Part shown: positions 1 through 7,702 of the stretch, piece after piece
Numbering within the stretch: the stretch's first letter is position 1
Layout: each line of letters starts with the position of its first letter
Source: Actinomycetes bacterium
GTDB lineage: Bacteria; Actinomycetota; Acidimicrobiia; Acidimicrobiales; Palsa-688
Direction: 5' to 3'
Assembly: GCA_021809105.1 (NCBI GenBank)
Contig: JAKBAM010000022.1
Coordinates: forward strand, 1 to 39,979
DNA: 39,979 nt
Made by a program: the position numbers and the translations under genes
The notes under the pieces: generated by a model
Database searches by the model: none
Seen by the model: the letters and a program-made list of their open reading frames with translations, nothing else
Told to the model about the DNA's origin: nothing

Positions 1-32
1 TGCAGGCCAACTGGCCGAGCGACCTGAGCTGA
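1..32 (+). CDS. Possible 3' end of an upstream gene
   Basis: In the frame beginning at base 3 the sequence reads nine residues (QANWPSDLS) and stops with TGA at 30-32, two bases before the next ATG. This spacing fits an operon with the PimA-like gene. In many actinobacteria the gene before pimA is a phosphatidylinositol-mannoside acyltransferase, but nine residues cannot show that. The other two frames cannot be excluded. Confidence 0.3.
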   Translation, partial: QANWPSDLS

Positions 33-34
33 GC

Positions 35-1198
35 ATGCGGGTCGGAGTGGTGTGCCCCTACAGCCTGACGCTTCCGGGAGGGGTGCAGGGACAGGTCCTC
101 GGCCTGGCGAGTGCGCTGCGTTCGCTCGGCGTCGAGGCCAGGGTCCTCGGGCCCTGCGACGGACCCCCTCCAGACGCCAACGTCACGCCTCTCGGCAACT
201 CTATCCCGACTGCTGGCAACGGCTCGATGGCCCCTATCGCCCCTGATCTCCCCGCCACGTTGCGGGTTATAAGGGCTCTCCGCGACGAAGCTTTCGATGT
301 CGTGCACATCCACGAACCACTCGTGCCGGGCCCCACACTGAGTGCCACCATCTTCTGCGAATCACCAATGGTCGGCACCTTCCACCGTTCCGGGGAGAGC
401 CGGGCCTACCGCATAACTGCGCCGCTGTCCCGGATAGCTGCGGGGCGACTGGCCCTCAGAATGGCCGTCTCCGACCAGGCGCGCCTGACCGCCATAGACG
501 TGCTGGGCGGTGAGTACGAGGTCGTCTGGAACGGCATCGAGGTCGACCAGTTCGCTTCGGCGGTCCCATGGCCCGGTCGGTGCGGGCACGGAGTGAGCAC
601 GGTGTTCTTCGTCGGGCGCCATGAGCACCGCAAGGGGCTAGCCGTGCTGGTAGAGGCGATGGCCTGCCTCGGTCCCGACTTCCGGGTGTGGATCGCAGGG
701 GACGGACCCGAAACCGCCCGACTGCGCCGCCTGACCGCGGGCGACCGCCGCGTCGAGTGGCTCGGGGTCGTCAGCGACACCGAGAAGTTGGGGCGGATGC
801 GCGCCGCTGACGTCTTCTGCGCCCCGTCGATCGAGGGCGAGAGCTTCGGGGTGGTGCTCCTTGAGGGGATGGCTGCAGGGACGCCAGTGGTCGCGTCCGA
901 CCTCGTCGGCTACGCGACAGTGGCGCGGCCGGGCATCGATGCCTTGATGGTGCCCCCCGGGGACGCAGCTGCGCTCGCCCACGCGATCACTCGAGCCGCG
1001 GCAGGCGGCCCCGCCATCGATGCGATGATCACCTCGGCCCGCCAGCGGGCCGAGCAGTTTTCGATGCGACGTCTGGCGGCGCACTATCTGGAGGGCTACG
1101 AGGCCATCGCCGCGCCGCGCCGCTCGCCGCCGCCAGTAAGGCGCCTCCTGCGAATGAGATCTCGCCGATCCCCACTACATGCATCGCCGCCAGGATGA
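35..1198 (+). CDS. pimA: GT4 glycosyltransferase, PimA-like phosphatidylinositol mannosyltransferase
   Basis: A 387-residue GT-B glycosyltransferase of family GT4. PimA transfers mannose from GDP-mannose to phosphatidylinositol on the inner face of the membrane, the first step of PIM and lipoglycan synthesis. The N-terminal acceptor half has PYSLTLPGGVQGQ (residues 8-20), HEP (93-95) and GTFH (114-117), as in PimA. The nucleotide-sugar half has GRHEHRKG (194-201) and the E-x7-E pair E269/E277 in EGESFGVVLLE. The fold ends near residue 360; the last 27 residues are Arg/Pro-rich and lie in DNA that also codes the C-terminus of the minus-strand gene. Location upstream of pdxS-pdxT-yebC-ruvCAB matches the pimA neighbourhood of other actinobacteria. 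A related GT4 acting on another lipid is possible. Confidence 0.75.
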   Translation: MRVGVVCPYSLTLPGGVQGQVLGLASALRSLGVEARVLGPCDGPPPDANVTPLGNSIPTAGNGSMAPIAPDLPATLRVIRALRDEAFDVVHIHEPLVPGPTLSATIFCESPMVGTFHRSGESRAYRITAPLSRIAAGRLALRMAVSDQARLTAIDVLGGEYEVVWNGIEVDQFASAVPWPGRCGHGVSTVFFVGRHEHRKGLAVLVEAMACLGPDFRVWIAGDGPETARLRRLTAGDRRVEWLGVVSDTEKLGRMRAADVFCAPSIEGESFGVVLLEGMAAGTPVVASDLVGYATVARPGIDALMVPPGDAAALAHAITRAAAGGPAIDAMITSARQRAEQFSMRRLAAHYLEGYEAIAAPRRSPPPVRRLLRMRSRRSPLHASPPG

Positions 1199-2555
1199 CG
1201 GCGAAGAAGTACGGATAGCCCGCCAGCACCACCCATCCCCACCCTGGGCGCGCCGCTGCCGCGGCCAACGCCAGGAGGGTCATGCCATACCAGGGTTGGA
1301 CCGGTGTGGCACAGAGCAGCAGAACCCCCATCAAGGTGGCGGAACCGACTGCCGGGTCCGGTCGCCGGCGCAGGATCCATGCCCCGGTGGCGATCACGAT
1401 CACTGCGATGAGGGCCTCGGTGCCCTTAGGCGGCAGGCGCAGCCGGTCGAGGAGCAGGTAGCGGGTGGCGGCGCCGGTGTAGTGCTCCTCTTTGAGGTAT
1501 CCGGGGAGGTAACCGAGGACTTTTACGCCAACGGCCAATACGTGGGGGGTGTAGCCGATCACCACCACCGCTGCCGCAGCGGCCAGCGCGCGGGCTTGGT
1601 CCCGGCGGGACATCCCGGGAGCAGCGATGACCGGGACGATCATCGCAGCCGGGTACAGCTTGACCAGGGCCGAGCCGCCTACCAGGGCCCCCGCGACCCA
1701 CGCGTGCCAGCCTGGACGCGGCTGGTGGGCGCGGGGTCCGGGGGGCCGGGCGAGCACGAGGAGAGCGCCGAGGAGCAGCGCTACACCCAGGCCGTCGACG
1801 TGCCCGTTGTTGACCAATTCGACGGCGGGGAGTGGGCAGAGCGCATAGACCGCAACCCACCGAGGGTCGCGGCCGCGACGGGCCAAGAGGAGGGCCAGCA
1901 GAGCCATCGTCGCCGTCTCGGTGAGAAGGCCACCAACCTGCCACAGCTTGTGGCGCGACGCCATCCCGCCGCCGATGGCGTACACAGTGGTAAACCACGC
2001 CTCCGCAACCGGGGGATAGATGGTCCGTACCGGCGGCCGGTTGATCCTGGTGCAGCCGGGCGGCCGGTGCAGCGCAGCGCAGCCCGCCGCGTCCGGCCAC
2101 AGCCATGGCCCCCTGAGGCCCACCAGCGCGCGGGCGTCGGGGGGGTACCTGTAAGGGTCGACCCCGTGTAGCTGGGCCTGGGCATCCCAGCTGTAGCGGT
2201 AGAGATCATCGGAGAGCGTCGGCGGTCCCGCCAGGGAGGCGACGCGGATGGCCATCCCGGCCACCAATACAAGCGCCACGACGGCTCGCTGCGGTGGCAG
2301 GCGCGACACGCACGTCAGCGCCACGAGCCAGACGGCTGCCCACCCTGCCAGCAGGACCAGGAGTGCCCACTTCCGGGCGAGGATCGGACCGCCACTGGCC
2401 TGGTCGACGGCCAGGATGGTGCCGAGGAACGACGTCGCCAACAATCCGAGCATCCAGGGCCGAGTGGCCCGGTCGACGAGGAGGCGACGCGCCCCGGTCC
2501 CGAGGGCAACGATCCCGGGACCGAGCCGGGGCCGCCCCGGGATGTCAGCTCGCAT
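1029..2555 (-). CDS. Integral membrane GT-C family glycosyltransferase (GT87/DUF2029-like)
   Basis: A 508-residue polytopic protein with about ten hydrophobic segments. After the second or third helix it has SDDLYRYSWD (residues 115-124) with the Asp pair typical of GT-C enzymes, then GVDPYRYPP (131-139), and a loop with TIYPPVAE. These features are typical of polyprenyl-phosphate-sugar-dependent mannosyltransferases of actinobacteria, which move sugar from a lipid carrier to an acceptor on the outer face of the membrane. The ATG lies inside the end of the epimerase gene (11-nt overlap), so the two are probably translationally coupled. The 3' end overlaps the convergent pimA-like gene by 170 bp; the last ~30 residues are Pro/Arg-rich and look unstructured. 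Donor and acceptor cannot be told from sequence. Confidence 0.8.
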   Translation of the reverse strand: MRADIPGRPRLGPGIVALGTGARRLLVDRATRPWMLGLLATSFLGTILAVDQASGGPILARKWALLVLLAGWAAVWLVALTCVSRLPPQRAVVALVLVAGMAIRVASLAGPPTLSDDLYRYSWDAQAQLHGVDPYRYPPDARALVGLRGPWLWPDAAGCAALHRPPGCTRINRPPVRTIYPPVAEAWFTTVYAIGGGMASRHKLWQVGGLLTETATMALLALLLARRGRDPRWVAVYALCPLPAVELVNNGHVDGLGVALLLGALLVLARPPGPRAHQPRPGWHAWVAGALVGGSALVKLYPAAMIVPVIAAPGMSRRDQARALAAAAAVVVIGYTPHVLAVGVKVLGYLPGYLKEEHYTGAATRYLLLDRLRLPPKGTEALIAVIVIATGAWILRRRPDPAVGSATLMGVLLLCATPVQPWYGMTLLALAAAAARPGWGWVVLAGYPYFFAVILAAMHVVGIGEISFAGGALLAAASGAARRWPRSPPDSAPPDVASKTARPAGGPR

Positions 2556-3657
2556 GAAGGTGATCAGCGGCCAGCTCCCTGACGCCGTCTTCGAAGCTGA
2601 TGCCGGCCCGGAAGCCGAGCTCCTGCTCAGCGCGAACGGCGGAAGCCACGATGTGGCGCACGTCGCCCAGGCGCCAGCGACCGCTGATCACAGGAGCCAG
2701 AGCTGGGTCGATGGCATCGGCCAGCATGCGAGCCAAGTCGCCGACGGTGTGCGGCGTCCCAGATGCCACGTTGTAGGCCCCCGGCTTGGGATCGACGGCA
2801 GCGAGAGCGGCGAGGTTGGCTCGGGCGACATCGCGGACGTGCACGAAATCCCTCGCCTGATCGCCGTCCTCGAAAACTGTTGGGGGGCGGCCTGCCAGCA
2901 GCGCCGACCGGAACAACGCGGCGACTCCTGCGTAAGGCGTATCCCGAGGGAGGCGGGGGCCGTAGACGTTGTGGTAGCGCAAGGACAAGACGGTCGCTTG
3001 GGCTTCCGCCCCCCACACGTGACACAGGTGCTCCTGGTGGAGCTTGGTCGCCGCGTAGACGTTTCGCGGGTCGAGCGGCGCGTCTTCGCCGACGGTCTCC
3101 CACCGCAGCAACTCGGTGCATGCCGGCACCGGGCAGCGGGGATCGAACTGGCCGCGGGCTAGGTCGGCGGGAAGGCGCGGACCCGCGACCACGGTGGCGT
3201 GGCGGGAGCACCGGTAGCGACCTTCGCCGTAGACCACCATCGATCCGGCCAGCACGAAGCGACCACGGAACCGGCTCCTCCACAACGCATCGAGTAGCTG
3301 CACCGTCCCGGTGTCGTTGTCGGCTACGTAGCCGGGGGCGTCGCCGAAGTCGACGCCGAGCCCGACGCGGGCCGCCTGGTGGCAGATCGCACCTGCGCCC
3401 TCCACCGCAGCCCTGGCGACCGCGGGTTCGGTCAGGTCCCCGACGAGAAGCTCTACGCCAGCCGGGAGGGCGCCTGCGCCCGGCCATGCGGCCGAACGAT
3501 CCACGATCCTCACCGGCGTGCCTGCTGCCACCAAGGCCTCGACGATGTGAGATCCGATGAAGCCGTTGCCGCCGGTGACCACCACGAGCGGCGGTAGGCG
3601 TGAGGAGTCGATGGGCACCGGCCCATGATCGCCGGTAGGAGCGCCCGTGGCGTGCAT
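2545..3657 (-). CDS. NAD-dependent sugar epimerase/dehydratase (extended SDR) with Cys/His insertion
   Basis: A 370-residue extended short-chain dehydrogenase. It has the NAD-binding TGGNGFIGSH (residues 28-37), an acidic residue at the end of beta-2 (VD), the active-site YAATK (Y201, K205) and RYHNVYGPR after it. Such enzymes epimerise or dehydrate nucleotide sugars; the substrate here is unknown. Between the SMVVYG strand (139-144) and the active-site tyrosine is an extra loop with C150, H153, C175 and C180, spaced like a metal site and absent from ordinary GalE enzymes. First gene of a two-gene minus-strand operon with the GT-C glycosyltransferase, divergent from the GT2 gene. The ATG at 3657 is taken as start, although no clear Shine-Dalgarno sequence is visible; a GTG at codon 14 is the alternative. 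Confidence 0.82.
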   Translation of the reverse strand: MHATGAPTGDHGPVPIDSSRLPPLVVVTGGNGFIGSHIVEALVAAGTPVRIVDRSAAWPGAGALPAGVELLVGDLTEPAVARAAVEGAGAICHQAARVGLGVDFGDAPGYVADNDTGTVQLLDALWRSRFRGRFVLAGSMVVYGEGRYRCSRHATVVAGPRLPADLARGQFDPRCPVPACTELLRWETVGEDAPLDPRNVYAATKLHQEHLCHVWGAEAQATVLSLRYHNVYGPRLPRDTPYAGVAALFRSALLAGRPPTVFEDGDQARDFVHVRDVARANLAALAAVDPKPGAYNVASGTPHTVGDLARMLADAIDPALAPVISGRWRLGDVRHIVASAVRAEQELGFRAGISFEDGVRELAADHLHAS

Positions 3658-3726
3658 GCGAGCTCGATTCGTCTGATCGTTCGACGGTTTAAGGCTTCCG
3701 TAACGATCAGGCCCCCTGACCTCGGG

Positions 3727-3732
3727 TACAAC
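3727..3732 (+). promoter_or_regulatory. -10 box TACAAC, probable leaderless promoter of the GT2 gene
   Basis: TACAAC ends 6 nt before the GTG at 3739. No good -35 hexamer and no Shine-Dalgarno sequence are visible, so transcription probably starts at or next to the start codon. It lies in the 81-bp gap between the divergent epimerase and GT2 genes. Confidence 0.45.
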
Positions 3733-3738
3733 CGGTCA

Positions 3739-4428
3739 GTGCCCGACGTGATACTCCCAGTGCTGGACGAGGCAGCCGCGCTGCCCGAACTCCTCCAGTT
3801 CCTGCCGGCAGGATACCGGGCCATCGTGGTGGACAACGGCTCCTCCGACGGGTCGGCCGGGGTGGCCGCGGCCTGGGGCGCAGAGGTGCTGAGTGAGCCC
3901 GTGCGCGGTTTCGGCTCAGCCTGCTGGGCCGGGCTCGTCGCCTCTCGACCGCCCGATGGAGTGGTCTGCTTCATGGATGCCGACGGCAGCTTCGATCCAG
4001 CTGAGCTTCCCCTGGTAGCCGGTCCCGTGCTGGCCGGCGACGCCGACCTGGTGCTCGGGCGGCGCGTCGGGGGCCGGGAGGTATGGCCCCCGCATGCCCG
4101 CCTGGCGAACCGTGCCGTCGTCACAATGCTCAGGGCCCGTACCGGGCTGCGGCTCGCCGACCTCGGCCCGATGCGCGCCGCTCGCCGTGAAGCGCTGGTG
4201 AGCCTGGGTGTGCGCGACCGGCGCTCTGGTTGGCCACTCGAGATGGTCGCATTGGCTGCCCGCGCCAGCTGGCGGATAGACGAGGTGGACGTTTCATACC
4301 GCCCTCGGATCGGCCGCTCCAAGGTCACCGGGACGGTACGGGGCACTGCCGGAGCGGTGGCGGACATGGGACGGTTGTTGCTTCGTCCTGAACTTTCCCC
4401 TGCGAGGCGGGCGGGACGGGCGTCGTAG
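3739..4428 (+). CDS. Family 2 glycosyltransferase (GT-A)
   Basis: A GT-A fold glycosyltransferase of 229 residues. It begins with the beta-strand and loop VILPVLDEA, followed by VDNGSSDGS (31-39) for nucleotide binding and the DxD-type motif MDADGS (D80, D82). It resembles dolichyl-phosphate-glucose/mannose synthase-like GT2 enzymes. The reading frame stays open upstream to an ATG at 3625, but that would overlap the divergent epimerase gene and add a non-conserved N-terminus; the GTG at 3739, directly before the first strand and 6 nt after a -10 box, is preferred. The stop codon touches the TTG of the next gene, so the three plus-strand genes form one operon. A likely role is making or extending a lipid-linked sugar used by the neighbouring GT-C enzyme; this is inference. 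Confidence 0.8.
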   Translation: MPDVILPVLDEAAALPELLQFLPAGYRAIVVDNGSSDGSAGVAAAWGAEVLSEPVRGFGSACWAGLVASRPPDGVVCFMDADGSFDPAELPLVAGPVLAGDADLVLGRRVGGREVWPPHARLANRAVVTMLRARTGLRLADLGPMRAARREALVSLGVRDRRSGWPLEMVALAARASWRIDEVDVSYRPRIGRSKVTGTVRGTAGAVADMGRLLLRPELSPARRAGRAS

Positions 4429-5076
4429 TTGCACGTCCTGGTAGTAGCCAAAGAGCCAATCGCCGGCCGGGTGAAGACCCGCCTCTGCCCACCTCTGGAC
4501 CCGCGCGAGGCCGCGGCGGTGGCGGAGGCGGCGCTCGCCGACACCCTGGATGCGGTGGCCGGGTCGGGGGCCGATCGGTGGATCCTGGCCCTCGACGGGC
4601 GCCCCGGGCCTTGGCTGCCTGCCGGCTTCGAGGTGGTGCCGCAGCGCGGCGACGGTCTCGCCGAACGGTTGGCGGCGGCCTGGCAGGATGCGGGTGGTCC
4701 TGGGATCCAGATCGGCATGGACACGCCGCAGGTGACGGCCGGGATCCTGGACGCGGCCTTGGCCCGTCTCGATCCCACCGGTCGGCACGCTCTCCTCGGG
4801 CCTGCGTCCGACGGCGGCTGGTGGGCCGTAGGGCTCCCCTGCGCGACCCCGGAGATCTTCACCGGCGTCCCGATGAGCTCCCCTCACACAGGGAGGTTGC
4901 AAGCGGAGCGCATGCGGAGTTTCGGATGGGACGTGGACCTGCTCGACGAGATGCGCGACATCGACACGGTGGAGGACCTGGATGTGGTGGCCGCCGCCCT
5001 GCCGGGCAGCTGCCTCGCCGCGACCGTCGCCACCCTGGCCCTCGGAGCTCGGGCACTTACCGCGGCACTTGCATGA
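4429..5076 (+). CDS. TIGR04282/DUF2064 family glycosyltransferase-like protein
   Basis: A 215-residue protein of the DUF2064 (TIGR04282) family, which has a nucleotidyl/glycosyl-transferase GT-A-like fold. The N-terminus MHVLVVAKEPIAGRVKTRL is the family signature (KxPxxGxVKTRL). Further motifs are QRGDGLAERL, IGMDTPQVT and LGPASDGGWWAVG, all expected positions for sugar-nucleotide binding. It begins with TTG immediately after the GT2 stop; the G-rich run at about 4408-4420 can serve as Shine-Dalgarno sequence. Members often sit with a GT2, a methyltransferase and an epimerase, as here. The biochemical role of this branch is not established. The end overlaps the methyltransferase start by ATGA. 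Confidence 0.8.
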   Translation: MHVLVVAKEPIAGRVKTRLCPPLDPREAAAVAEAALADTLDAVAGSGADRWILALDGRPGPWLPAGFEVVPQRGDGLAERLAAAWQDAGGPGIQIGMDTPQVTAGILDAALARLDPTGRHALLGPASDGGWWAVGLPCATPEIFTGVPMSSPHTGRLQAERMRSFGWDVDLLDEMRDIDTVEDLDVVAAALPGSCLAATVATLALGARALTAALA

Positions 5077-5840
5077 GCGAGCCGATGGCCTGCAGCACTC
5101 GCAGCACGCCAGACCGGGCCGAACCGGTCGCCTTGCTCAGCCGCCTGAGCCACCCGGACGAGGTGGCTGGGATCTTTGCCGGCTCCGGGTTGCTCGCTCA
5201 CGATGCTCGCCGCCTGGGAGAAGCCCGCCTTCGTACCCGGTGCGGGCGCAGCCTTCCCTTCAGCGCCACCCGTTGGCATGCGCCGGCCGCCCGCGAGGAG
5301 ATCGAGGTTCTGGAAGAGGTGATCGGTCCGGTCGTCGACCTGGCGTGTGGCCCGGGACGGCTGGTGCGCCACCTCATGGGGAGGGGGGTGCCGGCCCTTG
5401 GAGTGGACGCCGCGCCCGACGCCGTAGCCGCGGCCACCAGGCGGGGCGTACCCGCCCTGCTCGGCGACCTGTGGGGTGCCCTGCCCCGCGAGGGATCATG
5501 GCAGACGGCCCTTCTATTCGACGGCAACATCGGTATCGGCGCGCGGCCCGGTGACCTCCTCGCCCGGTGCGGGCGGCTACTGGCGCCGGGCGGCCGGCTC
5601 CTGGCGGAGGTGGGCGGCCCGGGGACGCTCAGCATTACCGCCGATGCCCGGATCGAATGGGGCGGCTGGCGCAGCGGCTGGTTCCCTTGGGCGACCGTCT
5701 CAGTCGATGACTTGCCTGAGGTCGCCTCGGTCGCCGGCCTCGAGGTGGCAGGGGTCCGACAGCTCGCCGGGCGCACCTTCGCGCGCTTGGTGCGCGCGCC
5801 TCGGGCCCCCTCGCCATTGCCGGCTGCTGTCGCGGCTTGA
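5073..5840 (+). CDS. Class I SAM-dependent methyltransferase
   Basis: A 255-residue protein beginning at the ATG that overlaps the previous stop (ATGA). Motif I is VVDLACGPGR (residues 87-96), the acidic residue after beta-2 is D112 in GVDAAPDAV, and a post-I region DGNIGIG with a C-terminal LLAPGGRLLAEVGG follows, all in Rossmann-type methyltransferase order. The substrate is unknown; position as the third gene of the GT2-DUF2064 operon suggests it modifies the same sugar or lipid product. The frame is open further upstream, but that stretch is inside the DUF2064 gene and is not conserved coding sequence. Confidence 0.8.
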   Translation: MSEPMACSTRSTPDRAEPVALLSRLSHPDEVAGIFAGSGLLAHDARRLGEARLRTRCGRSLPFSATRWHAPAAREEIEVLEEVIGPVVDLACGPGRLVRHLMGRGVPALGVDAAPDAVAAATRRGVPALLGDLWGALPREGSWQTALLFDGNIGIGARPGDLLARCGRLLAPGGRLLAEVGGPGTLSITADARIEWGGWRSGWFPWATVSVDDLPEVASVAGLEVAGVRQLAGRTFARLVRAPRAPSPLPAAVAA

Positions 5841-5934
5841 CCGGTGACGGTGGAGCACCGCCGCTCCGGAGCGTTCCGTCTTCTACGATGACAAACCCGA
5901 TGTCTGTCGCCCCGCTCTCCTCCTGTCGATCGTC

Positions 5935-6657
5935 GTGAGTGCCGGAAGGCGCTCGGCGCTCCTCGTCGCCGCTGCGGCCGCGCCACCGGCGCTGGTGCTC
6001 GGCGCGATCACCCTCCTGGTCAACCCGGTCATCGCCCTCGTGGTGTTCGTGGCCGTGGCGGCGGCCGTCGCCGCCTGGGTGTGGATCGGAGCCCAACGGC
6101 GGGTGCTCAGCGCAGTCGGTGGCCGCGTCGCCGACGTCGACGGCGAAGCCCGGGCCCTCAACCTCATCGAGGGGCTGAGTTTCACCGCTGGGCTGCGGCA
6201 GCCGGCGCTGGTCGTGGTGGATAGCGGCGGCCTCAACGCCGCCGTAGTCAGTCGGGACCCATCCTCCGCTGTGGTCGTGGCGACCTCGGGTCTACTCGCT
6301 GAGCTCACGCGCATCGAGCTGGAAGGGGCCCTCGCCGCGGCGCTGGTCGAGATCCGCCACGGCGAGCTCGGGCCCGCCACCGTCGTGGCCAGTCTTCCGG
6401 GTCTGGGCCGCCGGTTGGTGTCGAGCGCTCCGGGGCGCGATGCGGCCACCGACCTTGCTGCGGTCAAGCTGACACGATTCCCTCCGGGACTGGCCGCCGC
6501 CCTGGAGAAGATGGAGAGCAAGGGGACGGCTGTGGGAGGTATCGGCGCCGACCAGGCCCATCTCTGGTTGGCCGATCCGCTGCCGCCCGGCGCCGGCGCC
6601 GGTGCCGGTGGGCGGACCAGCCTCCACGATCGAGCTCAGGCTCTCCGCGAGCTCTGA
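5935..6657 (+). CDS. M48/HtpX-like membrane protein lacking the zinc site (pseudoprotease)
   Basis: A 240-residue protein with two N-terminal membrane segments (about residues 8-28 and 32-52). Its soluble part follows the M48 (Ste24/HtpX) plan: a region around 85-125 for the substrate groove (RQPALVVVDSGGLNA, VVVATSGLL), the helix ELEGALAAALVEIRHGE where M48 proteases carry HExxH, then DLAAVKLTRFPPGLAAALEKM and a C-terminal HLWLADPL ... SLHDRAQALREL. The zinc residues are gone: HELAH is replaced by AALVE (135-139), and the third ligand position, normally Glu, is Asp169. It is therefore probably not a metalloprotease. GTG at 5935 is the only sensible start; a 16-codon ORF from 5888 ends in GTGA across it. 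The next gene is pdxS. Confidence 0.65.
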   Translation: MSAGRRSALLVAAAAAPPALVLGAITLLVNPVIALVVFVAVAAAVAAWVWIGAQRRVLSAVGGRVADVDGEARALNLIEGLSFTAGLRQPALVVVDSGGLNAAVVSRDPSSAVVVATSGLLAELTRIELEGALAAALVEIRHGELGPATVVASLPGLGRRLVSSAPGRDAATDLAAVKLTRFPPGLAAALEKMESKGTAVGGIGADQAHLWLADPLPPGAGAGAGGRTSLHDRAQALREL

Positions 6658-6707
6658 CCCCGAGGGGAGTGTGACGATCGGCGCCCGAAGAGGTCGGCGT
6701 CAGGTCG

Positions 6708-6713
6708 TAGAAT
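6708..6713 (+). promoter_or_regulatory. -10 box TAGAAT, probable leaderless promoter of pdxS
   Basis: TAGAAT ends 7 nt before the ATG at 6721. This placement also decides the start: the in-frame ATG at 6712 lies inside the -10 box and would not be on the transcript. Confidence 0.55.
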
Positions 6714-6720
6714 GCGGGCT

Positions 6721-7617
6721 ATGGCATCCTCCGACACCCCCCGACGCACCGGCACCGACCTGGTCAAGCGCGGCCTGGCCGAGATGCTGCGGGGCGGAGT
6801 GATCATGGATGTGGTCACCGCATCGGAAGCCAAGGTGGCCGAGGACGCAGGCGCGGTCGCGGTCATGGCCTTGGAGCGGGTGCCTGCTGATATCCGTCGA
6901 GACGGCGGGGTGGCTCGGATGAGCGACCCCGCCCTGATCGAGGGGATCAAGGCAGCGGTCACCATCCCGGTGATGGCCAAGGCTCGGATAGGGCACTTCG
7001 CCGAGGCCCAGGTGCTGCAGTCGCTCGGTGTCGACTACATCGACGAGAGTGAGGTGCTGACCCCCGCCGATGAAGCCAACCACATCGACAAGTGGGGATT
7101 CACCGCCCCTTTCGTCTGCGGAGCCACCAACCTCGGCGAGGCGTTGCGGCGCATATCCGAGGGGGCAGCCATGATCCGCTCCAAGGGCGAGGCCGGCACT
7201 GGCGATATCAAGGAGGCGGTGCGCCACCTCCGATCGGTCCTCGGCGACATCCGAAGCGTCACGCAGGCAGACAGCGCCGAGATCTACGGATGGGCCAAGC
7301 AGCTGCAAGCCCCGGTCAGCTTGGTCGCGGAGCTGGCAGAGACCGGGAAGCTGCCCGTTCCGCTGTTCTGTGCCGGCGGCATCGCCACCCCAGCCGATGC
7401 CGCCTTGGTCATGCAGCTCGGCGCCGAGGCGTGTTTCGTCGGCTCGGGGATCTTCAAGAGCTCCGACCCGGCCCGGTTCGCCCGGGCCATCGTCGAGGCG
7501 ACCACCCATTTCCAGGATCCCGAGATCGTGGCCAAGGTCAGCCGCGGGCTGGGCGAGGCGATGCGTGGACAAGAATCGGTAGCGGTTGAGACCCGCCTCT
7601 CGGAGCGCGGCTGGTAG
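6721..7617 (+). CDS. pdxS: Pyridoxal 5'-phosphate synthase, synthase subunit PdxS
   Basis: A 298-residue PdxS (Pdx1), the TIM-barrel subunit that condenses ribose 5-phosphate, glyceraldehyde 3-phosphate and ammonia into pyridoxal phosphate. Seen motifs: GGVIMDVV with catalytic Asp30; [12 protein letters not shown] with the Schiff-base Lys87; [17 protein letters not shown] with the second lysine; and [16 protein letters not shown] plus CFVGSGIF for phosphate binding. Length is normal. Ammonia comes from the glutaminase PdxT, coded next. The start at 6721 is chosen over 6712 because of the -10 box position. Confidence 0.97.
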   Translation: MASSDTPRRTGTDLVKRGLAEMLRGGVIMDVVTASEAKVAEDAGAVAVMALERVPADIRRDGGVARMSDPALIEGIKAAVTIPVMAKARIGHFAEAQVLQSLGVDYIDESEVLTPADEANHIDKWGFTAPFVCGATNLGEALRRISEGAAMIRSKGEAGTGDIKEAVRHLRSVLGDIRSVTQADSAEIYGWAKQLQAPVSLVAELAETGKLPVPLFCAGGIATPADAALVMQLGAEACFVGSGIFKSSDPARFARAIVEATTHFQDPEIVAKVSRGLGEAMRGQESVAVETRLSERGW

Positions 7618-7666
7618 CGCCGCCCGCCCGGCTCAGGTGGTCCGGGAGCGGTACACGAGCTGCCAG

Positions 7667-7672
7667 TAGAGT
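7667..7672 (+). promoter_or_regulatory. -10 box TAGAGT upstream of pdxT, with short out-of-frame ORF
   Basis: TAGAGT is followed after 8 nt by GTG at 7681, which opens a 20-codon frame ending at 7743, out of frame with pdxT (GTG 7703). Transcription from this box would give a short leader that contains CGAGGA (7688-7693) as Shine-Dalgarno sequence for pdxT. Confidence 0.4.
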
Positions 7673-7702
7673 GGTCGGTCGTGACGTCGAGGATCCCTCC
7701 AG

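Noticed and set aside
1179..2171. Long plus-strand open frame of 330 codons
   Set aside because: It is antisense to the GT-C membrane glycosyltransferase; its translation is low-complexity Gly/Arg/Gln with no motifs. The minus-strand protein has clear helices and family motifs.
2248..3162. Plus-strand open frame of 304 codons
   Set aside because: It is antisense to the epimerase, which has complete NAD-binding and catalytic motifs.
3510..4862. Minus-strand open frame of 450 codons
   Set aside because: A Ser/Arg/Pro-rich shadow of the GT2 and DUF2064 genes, typical for high-GC DNA.
5888..5938. 16-codon ORF (MTNPMSVAP...) ending across the start of the M48-like gene
   Set aside because: It has no ribosome site, and overlap with a TACGAT box makes it unlikely to be on the transcript; kept only as a note in the M48-like entry.
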